From Arthrobacter sp. ov407 (GTDB taxonomy: Bacteria > Actinomycetota > Actinomycetes > Actinomycetales > Micrococcaceae), in the NCBI RefSeq assembly GCF_900102895.1, contig NZ_FNGD01000008.1, positions 124,001 to 188,000 on the forward strand: DNA of 64,000 nt, written 5' to 3'. A program made the translations under genes and the position numbers. The stretch's first letter is position 1. Every line of letters starts with the position of its first letter. Below, one piece after another: positions 1 to 8,307 of this stretch. The notes under the pieces are model-generated. The model did not search any database, had not been told where the DNA came from, and saw only the letters and a program-made list of their open reading frames with translations.

Positions 1-313
1 CGGCCATCGCCAGGCCCACCGACATGCCGAGGATGCCAGATTCCGCCAGCGGGGTGTCGAAGACCCGCTGCGGGCCGTGCTTGGCCTGCAGCCCGTCGGT
101 GATGCGGAAGACGCCGCCGAGCCGGCCGCAGTCCTCGCCGAAAATGACGGCCTTGGGGTTCTCCGCGAGGACCTCGTCGAGGGCGCGGTTAAGCGCCTGC
201 TGCATCGACATCACGGTGGTTGATGCGGGGCTGTCTGCGGCCGTGTTGGTGACAGTGTCGTCGGCAGTGTTGTCGCCTGCGGCGTCTACGTTTTCGAGAA
301 TCGAGTTAGACAT
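1..313 (-). CDS. 2-oxoacid dehydrogenase E1 component, beta subunit (partial, N-terminal part)
   Basis: The N-terminal 104 residues of a transketolase-type beta subunit run off the left edge. A variable Asp/Ala/Thr-rich lead of about 35 residues is followed by the family core: [42 protein letters not shown]. In E1 enzymes this subunit pairs with E1 alpha to bind thiamine diphosphate and decarboxylate a 2-oxoacid, passing the acyl group to lipoyl-E2. The ATG overlaps the end of the alpha gene by 8 bp, so the two are translationally coupled. Branched-chain 2-oxoacid and pyruvate dehydrogenase cannot be told apart from this fragment; the branched-chain type is slightly favoured by the short alpha subunit. 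Confidence 0.88.
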   Translation of the reverse strand, partial: MSNSILENVDAAGDNTADDTVTNTAADSPASTTVMSMQQALNRALDEVLAENPKAVIFGEDCGRLGGVFRITDGLQAKHGPQRVFDTPLAESGILGMSVGLAMA

Positions 314-1343
314 GTTCGGACTCCTCGCGCCAGTTGGCGGCCTGGGCCTGCAGGGCCGGGGTGGTTTCCTGGAAGACCAGGTCAAACATTTCAGTTCCGG
401 GACGGGAGCCGAGGGCCTGGATGCCGGTGCGGATCTGCTCCTCTTCGGCCTTGGCCGCGGCCAGCGCCTCGGCGAAGAACGCCTCGTCCGCGATTCCATC
501 GGCCAGTAGCCGCTGCCGGAGCCGCTCGAGCGGGTCGATGCCGGATTCGTCGCGTTCCTCGTCGAGGGAGCGGTAGCGGCCCGGATCATCGGAGGTGGAG
601 TGCGGGCCGCGGCGGTAGGTCATGGCCTCGATGAGCACCGGGCCGTTGCCGGAACGGGCATGTGCGAAGGCGCGGCGGGTCGCCTCGAGAACCGCGACGA
701 CGTCGTCGCCGTCGATCTTCAGCGCCGGGATCCCGTAGCCCGCGGCACGGGCTGCGACGGAGCCGCCGGCCACCTGCCGTTCGGTGGGGACCGAGATGGC
801 CCAGCCGTTGTTCTGGACGAAGAACACCACGGGCGCCTTCATCACGGCGGCGAAGTTCATTGCCTCGTGCACATCGCCCTGGGAGGAGGCGCCGTCGCCG
901 AAGTAGGTCAGGGCGACGCCGTCTTGGCTGTCGAGAGTCTGGCCGTGGGCCCAGCCGACGGCGTGCAGCACGGAACCGGCGACGACCGCCTGGATCGGGG
1001 CCAGCCGGGATTCCATCGGGTTGTACAGGCCGCCGTGCCACGTGGCCTTGTGAGTTGACATATAAGCCACCATGTCCACCCCCATGGTCCGGGCGACACC
1101 CATCTCGCGGTAGGTGGGGAAGACGAAGTCACGGGTGGTGTCCACGGCGTAGCCGCTGCCCACCTGGGCTGCCTCCTGGCCGAGCTCGGGGGCGTAACCG
1201 GGGATGATGCCTTGGCGTTGCCAGGCGATGGCCGAGGTGTCGAGGTGCCGGACGGCCACCATCAGCGAATAGAGCTCTCGGAGCTCGTCGGCAGTGAGCG
1301 GCCCGGCAGCGCCGCCGGAAGCCACGGGGAGAAGTGTGTCCAT
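306..1343 (-). CDS. 2-oxoacid dehydrogenase E1 component, alpha subunit (probably branched-chain type)
   Basis: A 345-residue E1 alpha subunit that carries the thiamine diphosphate motif, [16 protein letters not shown] through [13 protein letters not shown] (GDG...NN), and the phosphorylation-loop-like stretch [16 protein letters not shown]. It oxidatively decarboxylates a 2-oxoacid together with the beta subunit encoded just downstream (8-bp overlap). The ATG at 1343 is chosen because it begins the conserved part; a TTG at 1379 would add 12 residues rich in Pro and Thr. Substrate (branched-chain 2-oxoacids versus pyruvate) is inferred from size only. The E2 and E3 genes would lie left of the window. 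Confidence 0.88.
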   Translation of the reverse strand: MDTLLPVASGGAAGPLTADELRELYSLMVAVRHLDTSAIAWQRQGIIPGYAPELGQEAAQVGSGYAVDTTRDFVFPTYREMGVARTMGVDMVAYMSTHKATWHGGLYNPMESRLAPIQAVVAGSVLHAVGWAHGQTLDSQDGVALTYFGDGASSQGDVHEAMNFAAVMKAPVVFFVQNNGWAISVPTERQVAGGSVAARAAGYGIPALKIDGDDVVAVLEATRRAFAHARSGNGPVLIEAMTYRRGPHSTSDDPGRYRSLDEERDESGIDPLERLRQRLLADGIADEAFFAEALAAAKAEEEQIRTGIQALGSRPGTEMFDLVFQETTPALQAQAANWREESEHV

Positions 1344-1427
1344 GCCTGTGACCCTAGTCACCGGCGGCGGGGTAGGCAATCAGCCTAGGTTGGGGTGCCC
1401 AGACTGCACACTTCTGCCGGCCGTGGC

Positions 1428-1462
1428 GCCGGGACGCTTGGCAATTTGTCTAGCGTCCCGGC
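1428..1462 (-). terminator. Hairpin downstream of the amino acid permease
   Basis: Perfect 10-bp arms (GCCGGGACGC / GCGTCCCGGC) around a 15-nt loop, 16 bp past the permease stop. There is no T tract on either side, so factor-independent termination is uncertain; it could act in both directions between the permease and E1 genes. Confidence 0.45.
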
Positions 1463-1477
1463 TGGTCCCTTAGTCGG

Positions 1478-2902
1478 TTAGACGGCTGGCCGGCTGGCCG
1501 GCTGGTCGGCCTCTGCGCCGGCGCTGCGGTTGCGGGTGATCCGGGCACCGATCCAGCACGCCGCGGCGATGCCGGCCACCAGCGCCAGGGTGCTGAAGAG
1601 CTGCGTGCTGGTTTCCGGGCTGCTGAAGCCGACGGCGAAGATGAGCGCCAGGAGCACGAGTCCGAAGATCGTCAGCCCGGGGAAGCCCTTCATCCGCAGC
1701 GGCAGCGCGGTGCCGTCACGGTCGGCCCGGCGCCGCAGGATCAGCTGGGACACGAGGGCCGTGCCCCAGACCACGAGGCACGTCGATCCGACGAGCTGGA
1801 ACAGTGCCGGGAGAATCTGGTCGGGGAAGAGCAGTTCCAGCACGGCGGCCAGGAAGCCGAAGGCCACCGAGACGCCCACGGCCACCACGGGGACGCGTGC
1901 CTTGTTGACCTTCGAGAGGAAGCGCGGCGCTTCGCCACGTTCCGACAGCGAGAAGACCATCCGGGAGGCGCCGTACAGGTTGGCGTTCAGCGCGGAGAGA
2001 AGCGCGACGACGGCCACCAGGGTGATCGCGGCACCGGCGCCCGGGATGCGGGCGACGTCGAGGACGCCGGCGAACGGGGACTTCAAGGCCGCCGAGGTTG
2101 AGGGGAGGACTGCTGCGATGACGAACACCGAGCCAATGTAGAACGCAAGGATCCGCCACACCACGGTGCGGATCGCTTGGGCGACGCTGCGCTCCGGGTT
2201 CTCCGTCTCAGCCGCGGCCACGCTGACAATCTCCGTGCCGCCGAAAGCGAAGGTCACCACGAACAGTGCGGTGGCGATGCCGCCCAGGCCTGCCGGGGCG
2301 AAGTCGGAGGTGAAGTTGCTGAGCCCGGGGGACGGGACGTTCGGCAGCCAGCCCAGCAGCAGGGCCGCGCCGATGGCCAGGAACAGCACGATGGCGGCGA
2401 CCTTGAGGATGGCGAACCAGAACTCGAATTCGCCGAAGTTCTTCACGCCGGCCAGGTTGACCGCCGTGAACAGGGCCATGAAGATCAGTGACAGTGCCCA
2501 GACGGGGATCACCGGCCACACGGTGAACAGGAGCGCAGCCGCACCCAGGGCCTCGGCCGCGATGACCACCACGAGCTGCAGCCACCAGAGCCAGCCGACG
2601 GTCGCACCCGCGGTCTTGCCCATCGCCTTTTGCGCGTAGACGGAGAAGGCGCCGCTGTTGGGGTTGGCGGCGGCCATCTCCCCGAGCGCCCACATGACCA
2701 GGATGATCAGGGTTCCGGCGACGAGGTAGGAGATCAATACGGCGGGTCCCGCCGCCTGGATTCCGGCCCCTGAGCCGAGGAACAGGCCGGCGCCGATCGC
2801 GCTGCCCAATCCCATCATGGTCAGCTGGCGCGGCTTCATGCTGTGCCCCAATTTCGGGGCCGGGAGGGCGGTGGGCAACTTCGCTATGGACTTCGTTGTC
2901 AT
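1478..2902 (-). CDS. Amino acid permease, APC superfamily
   Basis: A 474-residue integral membrane protein with about 12 hydrophobic helices. It begins with the hallmark amino-acid/polyamine/organocation signature: after a short cytoplasmic lead come RQLTMMGLGSAIGAGLFLGS and then GPAVLISYLVAG. FAFGGTEIVSVAAAE in the middle matches the substrate/cation-coupling helix of the AnsP/GabP/AroP branch. The likely job is proton-coupled uptake of an amino acid, substrate unknown. It is divergent from an Lrp/AsnC regulator (start 3090) across 187 bp, a common arrangement in which the regulator controls the transporter. Confidence 0.9.
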   Translation of the reverse strand: MTTKSIAKLPTALPAPKLGHSMKPRQLTMMGLGSAIGAGLFLGSGAGIQAAGPAVLISYLVAGTLIILVMWALGEMAAANPNSGAFSVYAQKAMGKTAGATVGWLWWLQLVVVIAAEALGAAALLFTVWPVIPVWALSLIFMALFTAVNLAGVKNFGEFEFWFAILKVAAIVLFLAIGAALLLGWLPNVPSPGLSNFTSDFAPAGLGGIATALFVVTFAFGGTEIVSVAAAETENPERSVAQAIRTVVWRILAFYIGSVFVIAAVLPSTSAALKSPFAGVLDVARIPGAGAAITLVAVVALLSALNANLYGASRMVFSLSERGEAPRFLSKVNKARVPVVAVGVSVAFGFLAAVLELLFPDQILPALFQLVGSTCLVVWGTALVSQLILRRRADRDGTALPLRMKGFPGLTIFGLVLLALIFAVGFSSPETSTQLFSTLALVAGIAAACWIGARITRNRSAGAEADQPASRPAV

Positions 2903-3089
2903 ACTGGCGAACCTTCGTGTGGTTTGGATCTGTGAGTCCTTATGGGACCTATTGAATTTACCGTCTTTGGCCGGGCGCTATGGGCCGCCGGGGCTCCGCA
3001 GGCGTGAGAGCATAGTGGCAGTTTGCTAACTGATTCGGGGCATCGGCGGCGGTTTGTTTGGGCCGGGCCCGCTTGGGAAGGAAAAATCC

Positions 3090-3563
3090 ATGGACGTTGA
3101 TCCGCTGGATGCAAAGATTGTCCGATTTTTCACGGATTCCCCCAGGGCCTCGGTCCTGGAGGCTTCCCGGGTGCTGAAGATTGCCCGCGCCACGGTGCAG
3201 TCGCGCCTGGACCGGATGCAGGACGCCGGTGTGATCGGCTCGTGGGTGCCGCAGCCCGATCCGGCGCACTTCGGATTTCCCGTGGTGGCGTTCTGTTCCC
3301 TCACGATCAACCAGGACCTCGGGCACGACGCCGTCGTGGAGGCCCTGTCGCGGATCCCCGAACTGATTGAGATCCACACCGTCTCGGGGAGCTCGGACCT
3401 TATGGCCCGGATAGCCGCGCGCTCCAATTCGGACCTCCAGCGTGTCCTCGATGCCATGATTGCGACCAGGTCGGTCCTGCGCTCGTCCTCCGTGATCGTG
3501 CTCAATACCCACTTCCAGGGCCGCACCCTGCCGCTGCTCGAAGCCGCGGCCACGAGCAAGTGA
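3090..3563 (+). CDS. Lrp/AsnC family transcriptional regulator
   Basis: A 157-residue protein with an N-terminal winged helix-turn-helix (residues ~5-55, LDAKIVRFFTDSPRASVLEA then ARATVQSRLDRMQDAGVI) and a C-terminal RAM/Lrp ligand-binding domain (~70-150: NQDLGHDAVVEAL, IPELIEIHTVSGSSDLMARI). The ATG at 3090 follows GGGAAGGAAAA; the frame is open further upstream but that part has no family match. Feast/famine regulators of this type sense amino acids as octamers. Its divergent neighbour, the APC permease, is the likely target (inference). Confidence 0.9.
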   Translation: MDVDPLDAKIVRFFTDSPRASVLEASRVLKIARATVQSRLDRMQDAGVIGSWVPQPDPAHFGFPVVAFCSLTINQDLGHDAVVEALSRIPELIEIHTVSGSSDLMARIAARSNSDLQRVLDAMIATRSVLRSSSVIVLNTHFQGRTLPLLEAAATSK

Positions 3564-3619
3564 CAGGCCAGGCGGGTGGCCGGCCTGCCGGCTCGGCGGC
3601 CGGCCCACGGGGCTGTGAG

Positions 3620-4234
3620 CTAGACGACGCTCAGGTTTCCGGGCAGGCCGGTCCGGCCGGTGAGCAAGAGCAGCAATTCGCCGGCGGACGGCAAGCGGGA
3701 GCCGATGGCTCCGGCGAGCTCCAGGGAGGCCGCAACCGCCGGGGCCAGCGAGGCGGGCGGCGGGAGCTGCAGGGCGCGCGCCAGGTCCAGGGTGTGCACG
3801 GCCAGCTCGAAGGTCCGGGTCGGCAGGTAGTCGATGAGCGTCATTACCCCGGCGGGGGTGGCCACCAGGGCATCGTCCGGCGTGTTCCGGACGAGGGCCG
3901 TGACGCGTTGGACAAGCTCCCGCACCGCTGCGGCCGGGTCCCCGCCCAGGGCTTCCCCGGTTTCCTTGCCTCGCCGCGCGATCGCATCCGGCGAGGTGGC
4001 GCCCCGGACGGCCAGGAAGTATTCCACCGGACCGACCACCCGCTCCCCGGTGGCCGGGGTGGCGAGGTAGGTCTCCACGGTTGTCAGGGCGCGGCTCGTG
4101 TGGCCGGTCAGTGCCCGGACATCCCATTCGCCCAGTGCCGGCCGCGACCACGCCGGGCGCGGGACCTGTTCGGCGAGCTCCAGGAATGCCCGGGCCGCTC
4201 CCGCGTAGCGGGCCCTGACTGCTTCTGCGTCCAT
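3620..4234 (-). CDS. Maleylpyruvate isomerase-like / DinB-fold (MDMPI N-domain) protein
   Basis: A 204-residue protein with the pattern of actinobacterial mycothiol-dependent DinB-fold proteins: WSRPALGEWDVRALTGH near residue 30 (W..Pa..gWdvr.l..H) and TFELAVHTLDLARAL with a second metal-type His near residue 140. Such proteins bind a divalent metal and often use mycothiol; the substrate here is unknown. The ATG at 4234 is chosen because upstream in-frame sequence is repetitive and lacks family character. It converges with the Lrp/AsnC gene, 56 bp away. Confidence 0.7.
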   Translation of the reverse strand: MDAEAVRARYAGAARAFLELAEQVPRPAWSRPALGEWDVRALTGHTSRALTTVETYLATPATGERVVGPVEYFLAVRGATSPDAIARRGKETGEALGGDPAAAVRELVQRVTALVRNTPDDALVATPAGVMTLIDYLPTRTFELAVHTLDLARALQLPPPASLAPAVAASLELAGAIGSRLPSAGELLLLLTGRTGLPGNLSVV

Positions 4235-4330
4235 AGCCCCGATGTCCCCAGCCTCGATGTCCATAGCCCCGATTAATACCGTTGCCGGTACCCGCGGACA
4301 AGCCCGGACCGAACCCCCGGGGCCGCCCTG

Positions 4331-4363
4331 GTCCGCCCATGGTCCGCCCATGGTCCGCCCATG
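4331..4363. repeat. Three exact 11-bp tandem repeats
   Basis: Unit GTCCGCCCATG repeated three times without change, in the spacer upstream of the DinB-fold gene. No function is evident; probably slippage-generated. Confidence 0.8.
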
Positions 4364-4404
4364 GTGACCTGAAACATTTTGCGCCCGGCCGGCGCGGCCG
4401 TATC

Positions 4405-4435
4405 ATTAGTTCTAGTCAATTTGACTATAACTAAT
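4405..4435. promoter_or_regulatory. Probable NrtR operator: 31-bp palindrome before the nad operon
   Basis: Two 15-bp arms around one central base: ATTAGTTCTAGTCAA and TTGACTATAACTAAT, with a single mismatched pair. The AT-rich sequence stands out from the GC-rich surroundings and lies about 100-160 bp before the nrtR reading frame. NrtR regulators (Nudix plus winged-helix) are known to bind TAGTCAA/TTGACTA-type palindromes and control NAD genes, with ADP-ribose as effector. The first operon gene is such a regulator, so autoregulated control of nadABC is the straightforward reading. Confidence 0.75.
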
Positions 4436-4562
4436 CCGGCGGTCGGGCCGGATCCGTCCGGGCAGTCCATCGCAGGACCCGCCCGGGACCCAAGAGGGCG
4501 GGTGGATCACCGTTTACACCACAGCAGCCAACGTCTCGGAGCGCCAGACCGCTCCGCCGTCG

Positions 4563-5222
4563 TTGGCCATCTCCACTGTGATCTTTGCGCTGCGCCCCAG
4601 CGAGAAGTCCGGACGGCCCACGCTGTGGATCCCGCTGGTGCGCCGGATCCGCGAGCCGTTCAAGGGCCTCTGGGCCCTGCCCGGCGGCCCACTCACGCAC
4701 TCCGAGTCACTCCAGGACGCCGCCTCGCGGAACCTGCGCGAAACCACGGGACTGGCCCCGAACTACCTCGAACAGCTCTACGCCTTTGGCGGGCTGCACC
4801 GCTCGCCCACCCAGCGCGTCGTCTCGATTGTGTACTGGGCGCTCGTCCAGCCGACGGAGGCCGCGCTCGCGGACGAATCGGAGAACGTCCGCTGGTTCCG
4901 CGCCGACCGGCTCGGCGAGCTGGCCTTCGACCACAACGCGATCATCGACTACGCCCTGTGGCGGCTGCGCAACAAGATGGCCTACGGATCCATCGCCTAC
5001 CACCTGCTGGGCGAGTACTTCACCCTTGCCCAGGTCCGGGAAGTCTACGAGGCCGTCCTGGACCGCGAACTCGATCCCGCCAACTTCCGCCGGCAGGTCA
5101 AGGCCACGCCGGAAATCGAAGAAACCGATCACTACCTGCAGGGCGGCAAGCACCGCCCGCCCCGCCTCTACCGCTTTACCGGCCGCCCAGGCCTTGACCC
5201 AGACAACAGGAGCACACCATGA
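4563..5222 (+). CDS. nrtR: NrtR-type transcriptional regulator of NAD synthesis (Nudix + winged helix)
   Basis: A 219-residue product from the TTG at 4563. It has an N-terminal Nudix fold (FALRPSEKSGRPTLWIPLVR, LWALPGGPLTHSESLQDAAS) whose Nudix box is degenerate (RNLRETTGL instead of REXXEEXG), as in NrtR proteins that sense ADP-ribose rather than hydrolyse it. A C-terminal winged helix follows (FTLAQVREVYEAVLDRELDP, RRQVKATPEIEET). The same frame stays open upstream to 4431 and reads ITVYTTAANVSERQTAPP just before the TTG, which looks like genuine NrtR N-terminus but has no ATG, GTG or TTG; see findings. Its stop overlaps the nadA start (ATGA). It is expected to repress the nad operon through the 4405-4435 palindrome. 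Confidence 0.85.
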   Translation: MAISTVIFALRPSEKSGRPTLWIPLVRRIREPFKGLWALPGGPLTHSESLQDAASRNLRETTGLAPNYLEQLYAFGGLHRSPTQRVVSIVYWALVQPTEAALADESENVRWFRADRLGELAFDHNAIIDYALWRLRNKMAYGSIAYHLLGEYFTLAQVREVYEAVLDRELDPANFRRQVKATPEIEETDHYLQGGKHRPPRLYRFTGRPGLDPDNRSTP

Positions 5223-6526
5223 GCAGCGTCAACACGGCAATCCAGCTGATCACGCGCGAGCAGGCCACCACCATGACGGGGGGCGCGGCCGCCTCCACCT
5301 GCAGCCCCGCGCTGGCCCAGGGGCCCTGGGACTACGACCTCGCCGAGGCCCTCGCCGGAGTGCCCGCCTACGGACCGGGCGCCTCCTCCACCGACGCCGC
5401 CCCGGCCTCGACTCCCCGGCAGGGGCAGCTCCCGGAAGAGTACAAGCTCGCCAGCGACGCCGAACTCGACGCCCGGATCCGCGCCGCCAAAGCGGCGCTG
5501 GGGGACCGCGCCGTCGTGTTGGGGCACTTCTACCAGCGCGACGAAGTGATCGAATATGCCGACTTCGTGGGCGATTCCTTCCAGCTCGCCAATGCGGCCC
5601 TGACCCGGCCGGACGCCGAAGCGATCATCTTCTGCGGCGTGCACTTCATGGCCGAGACGGCGGACATCCTGTCCCGGCCGGACCAGGCTGTGATCCTGCC
5701 CAACCTCGCCGCGGGCTGCTCCATGGCGGACATGGCGGACATCGACTCGGTTACCGAGTGCTGGGAACAGCTTGAGGACGTCTTCGGCACGGAGCCCGAC
5801 GCCGAGGGCCGGGTCCCGGTCATCCCCGTCACCTACATGAACTCCTCCGCAGCCCTCAAGGGCTTCTGCGGCGAGCACGGCGGGATCGTCTGCACCTCCT
5901 CGAACGCCGCGACCGTGCTGGAGTGGGCGTTTGAGCGCGGCCAGCGCGTGCTGTTCTTCCCGGACCAGCACCTGGGCCGCAACACCGCCAAGGCCATGGG
6001 GGTGCCGCTGGAGCAGATGCCGATGTGGAACCCGCGCAAGGACCTCGGCGGCAATGATGAACAGGCCCTGCTCGATTCCCGGGTGATCCTCTGGCACGGC
6101 TTCTGCTCGGTCCACAAGCGCTTCAACGTGGGCCAGATCGAGAAGGCCCGCGCCGAGTTCCCCGGCGTGCAGGTGATCGTGCACCCGGAATGCCCCATGG
6201 AGGTGGTGGACGCCGCCGATTCCGCCGGGTCCACCGACTTCATCAAGAAGGCCATCGCCGCGGCCACCGAACCCACCACGTTTGCGATCGGCACCGAGAT
6301 CAACATGGTGAACCGTCTCGCCGCGGAATACCCGCAGCACACCATCTTCTGCCTGGACCCGGTGATCTGCCCGTGCTCCACCATGTACCGCATCCACCCC
6401 GGCTACCTTGCCTGGGTCCTGGAAGCGCTCGTGCGCGGCGAGGTGCTCAACCGCATCACCGTGGACGAGGACGTCGCCGCGCCGGCCAAGGTGGCGCTGG
6501 AACGCATGCTGGCGGCGCGGCCGTGA
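5219..6526 (+). CDS. nadA: Quinolinate synthase A
   Basis: 435 residues. NadA condenses iminoaspartate with dihydroxyacetone phosphate to quinolinate using a [4Fe-4S] cluster. Visible hallmarks: VVLGHFYQRDEVIEYADFVG, IIFCGVHFMAET (first cluster Cys), GGIVCTSSNAATVLEWAF (second), HPECPMEVV, and the C-terminal DPVICPCSTMYRIHP (third cluster Cys region). The long ~70-residue N-terminal lead with Ala/Ser/Pro is typical of actinobacterial NadA. ATGA overlap with nrtR upstream and GTGA overlap with nadB downstream show a tightly coupled operon. Confidence 0.96.
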   Translation: MSSVNTAIQLITREQATTMTGGAAASTCSPALAQGPWDYDLAEALAGVPAYGPGASSTDAAPASTPRQGQLPEEYKLASDAELDARIRAAKAALGDRAVVLGHFYQRDEVIEYADFVGDSFQLANAALTRPDAEAIIFCGVHFMAETADILSRPDQAVILPNLAAGCSMADMADIDSVTECWEQLEDVFGTEPDAEGRVPVIPVTYMNSSAALKGFCGEHGGIVCTSSNAATVLEWAFERGQRVLFFPDQHLGRNTAKAMGVPLEQMPMWNPRKDLGGNDEQALLDSRVILWHGFCSVHKRFNVGQIEKARAEFPGVQVIVHPECPMEVVDAADSAGSTDFIKKAIAAATEPTTFAIGTEINMVNRLAAEYPQHTIFCLDPVICPCSTMYRIHPGYLAWVLEALVRGEVLNRITVDEDVAAPAKVALERMLAARP

Positions 6527-8307
6527 CCAGGCGGCTCGTGATTGTCGGCAGCGGGGTTGCGGGGCTCTACGCCGCGCTGCTCGCGACCGACGCCGCCACC
6601 GGCAGCGGGCGTGACATCGAGGTGGTCCTCCTGAGCAAGGGGACGCTGGAGCAGAGCAACACCTACTACGCCCAGGGCGGCATCTCCGCCGTGCTGGCCC
6701 CGGAGGATGCCGCGCCCGGGGACTCCGTGGCAGCGCACATCGCGGACACGCTCGCCGCCGGTGCCGGGCTGAACGACGCCGAGGCGGTCCGTGTCCTGTG
6801 CACCGAGGCCGTCCGGGACATCGCTGGCCTGGGCCGCTATGGCGTGCATTTCGACGTGGGTTCCGACGGCGGACCGGCCCTGGGCCTGGAAGCGGCACAC
6901 TCGGCGCCGAGGATCCTGCACGCCGGCGGTGACGCGACGGGCGCCTGCATCGCCCGCGGGCTCGTCGCCGCCGTTCTGGAACGCGCCGTCCTGGATCGTG
7001 CTGTCCACGGCCGGCTCCGGGTGGAAACCAGCGCGTTCGTCACCGAACTCCTGACCGAACCGGAAGTCCTGTCCGAATCTCTGTCGAATGCACCGTCACA
7101 GCCCGGCAGCACGCCCCCGACGCCGGCCCGGGTCACCGGCGTGGCCTACCTGGCCGGCGGCCGGCCCCAGCGGTTGGCTGCCGACGCCGTCCTGCTCGCC
7201 ACCGGCGGTGCCGGGCGGCTGTTTGCCCGCACCAGCAATCCCTCCGTCGCCACCGCCGACGGGCTGGCCCTGGCCTGGCGTGCCGGCGCCGCGGTGCGGG
7301 ACCTCGAGTTCTTCCAGTTCCACCCCACCACCCTTGCCGCCCAGGAGATCCCGGGCGGCCCGCCGGCCCTGCTCATCTCCGAAGCGGTCCGTGGCGAGGG
7401 GGCAGTGCTGCTGGACTCCGCGGGGTACCGCTTCATGCCCGACTACCACCCCGATGCCGAGCTGGCCCCCCGCGACGTCGTCTCCCGCAGCATCGCCCTC
7501 CACCTGGCGGCAACCGGGGCCGCGCCGGACAGCCCGGTCTACCTGGACGCGCGTGGCATCGAGGCAGACCGGGGCGCGGGCTTCCTGGCCCGGCGGTTCC
7601 CGACCATCACGGCCGCCACCCTCGCCGCCGGCTACGACTGGACCACGGAGACCGTACCTGTGTCCCCGGCCGCCCACTATTGGATGGGCGGCGTGAGCAC
7701 CGACCTGAGGGGCCGCACGTCCGTTCCCGGCCTGTATGCCGCCGGCGAGGTCGCCCGCACGGGGGCGCAGGGGGCAAACCGGCTGGCGAGCAACTCGCTG
7801 CTGGAGGGCCTCGTGTTCGGCCGCCGTGCGGTGGAGGACTTCCTGCGCGCACCCGTGCCGGAAACGGCCTGGCTCCCGCCGGCACGCGAGGACCTCCAAC
7901 TGAACAGACATTTGCCGCCCGCGGCGGCTGTTACGCCAAAGACCGGTGCCGCAGAGGTTCCGTTCTGCCGCGCGGCCCTGGGGAGGCTCATGACCGCGGC
8001 AGCGGGAGTCACACGCACGGGCGCCGACCTCGACGCCGCCGCGGCCCAGCTGGCGCAGTGGGCCGCAGACCTTGCCGCCGCCGATTTTGAACCCGCCGAC
8101 CTTGAAACCGGAGTCCGCGCCGGGCGCAGTGCCGGGCACGGCGCCTGTCTCGGCCAGGATGCCCATGAGGACCGGAACCTGCTGCTGGCCGCGGAACTCC
8201 TCGTGGCGGCGGCCCGGCAGCGCACGCACTCCGTCGGCGCCCACTACCGGGCAGACACGGACGACGCCTCAGTACTCACCCATTCCATGCAAAGGATTTC
8301 CTCGTGA
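6523..8307 (+). CDS. nadB: L-aspartate oxidase
   Basis: 594 residues from a GTG inside the nadA stop overlap. This flavoprotein oxidises L-aspartate to iminoaspartate, the NadA substrate. It shows the FAD-binding GxGxxG at the N-terminus (VIVGSGVAGLYAALLA), SNTYYAQGGIS, the succinate-dehydrogenase/NadB-type signature DLEFFQFHPTTL, ATGGAGRLF, and GAQGANRLASNSLLEGLVFG at about residue 415. Compared with E. coli NadB (540 residues) there is extra Pro/Ser sequence near residues 175-200. GTGA overlap with nadC follows. Confidence 0.96.
   Translation: MTRRLVIVGSGVAGLYAALLATDAATGSGRDIEVVLLSKGTLEQSNTYYAQGGISAVLAPEDAAPGDSVAAHIADTLAAGAGLNDAEAVRVLCTEAVRDIAGLGRYGVHFDVGSDGGPALGLEAAHSAPRILHAGGDATGACIARGLVAAVLERAVLDRAVHGRLRVETSAFVTELLTEPEVLSESLSNAPSQPGSTPPTPARVTGVAYLAGGRPQRLAADAVLLATGGAGRLFARTSNPSVATADGLALAWRAGAAVRDLEFFQFHPTTLAAQEIPGGPPALLISEAVRGEGAVLLDSAGYRFMPDYHPDAELAPRDVVSRSIALHLAATGAAPDSPVYLDARGIEADRGAGFLARRFPTITAATLAAGYDWTTETVPVSPAAHYWMGGVSTDLRGRTSVPGLYAAGEVARTGAQGANRLASNSLLEGLVFGRRAVEDFLRAPVPETAWLPPAREDLQLNRHLPPAAAVTPKTGAAEVPFCRAALGRLMTAAAGVTRTGADLDAAAAQLAQWAADLAAADFEPADLETGVRAGRSAGHGACLGQDAHEDRNLLLAAELLVAAARQRTHSVGAHYRADTDDASVLTHSMQRISS

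Noticed and set aside
4331..4363. CRISPR-like array from the 11-bp tandem repeats
   Set aside because: Units are contiguous with no spacers and no cas genes are present.
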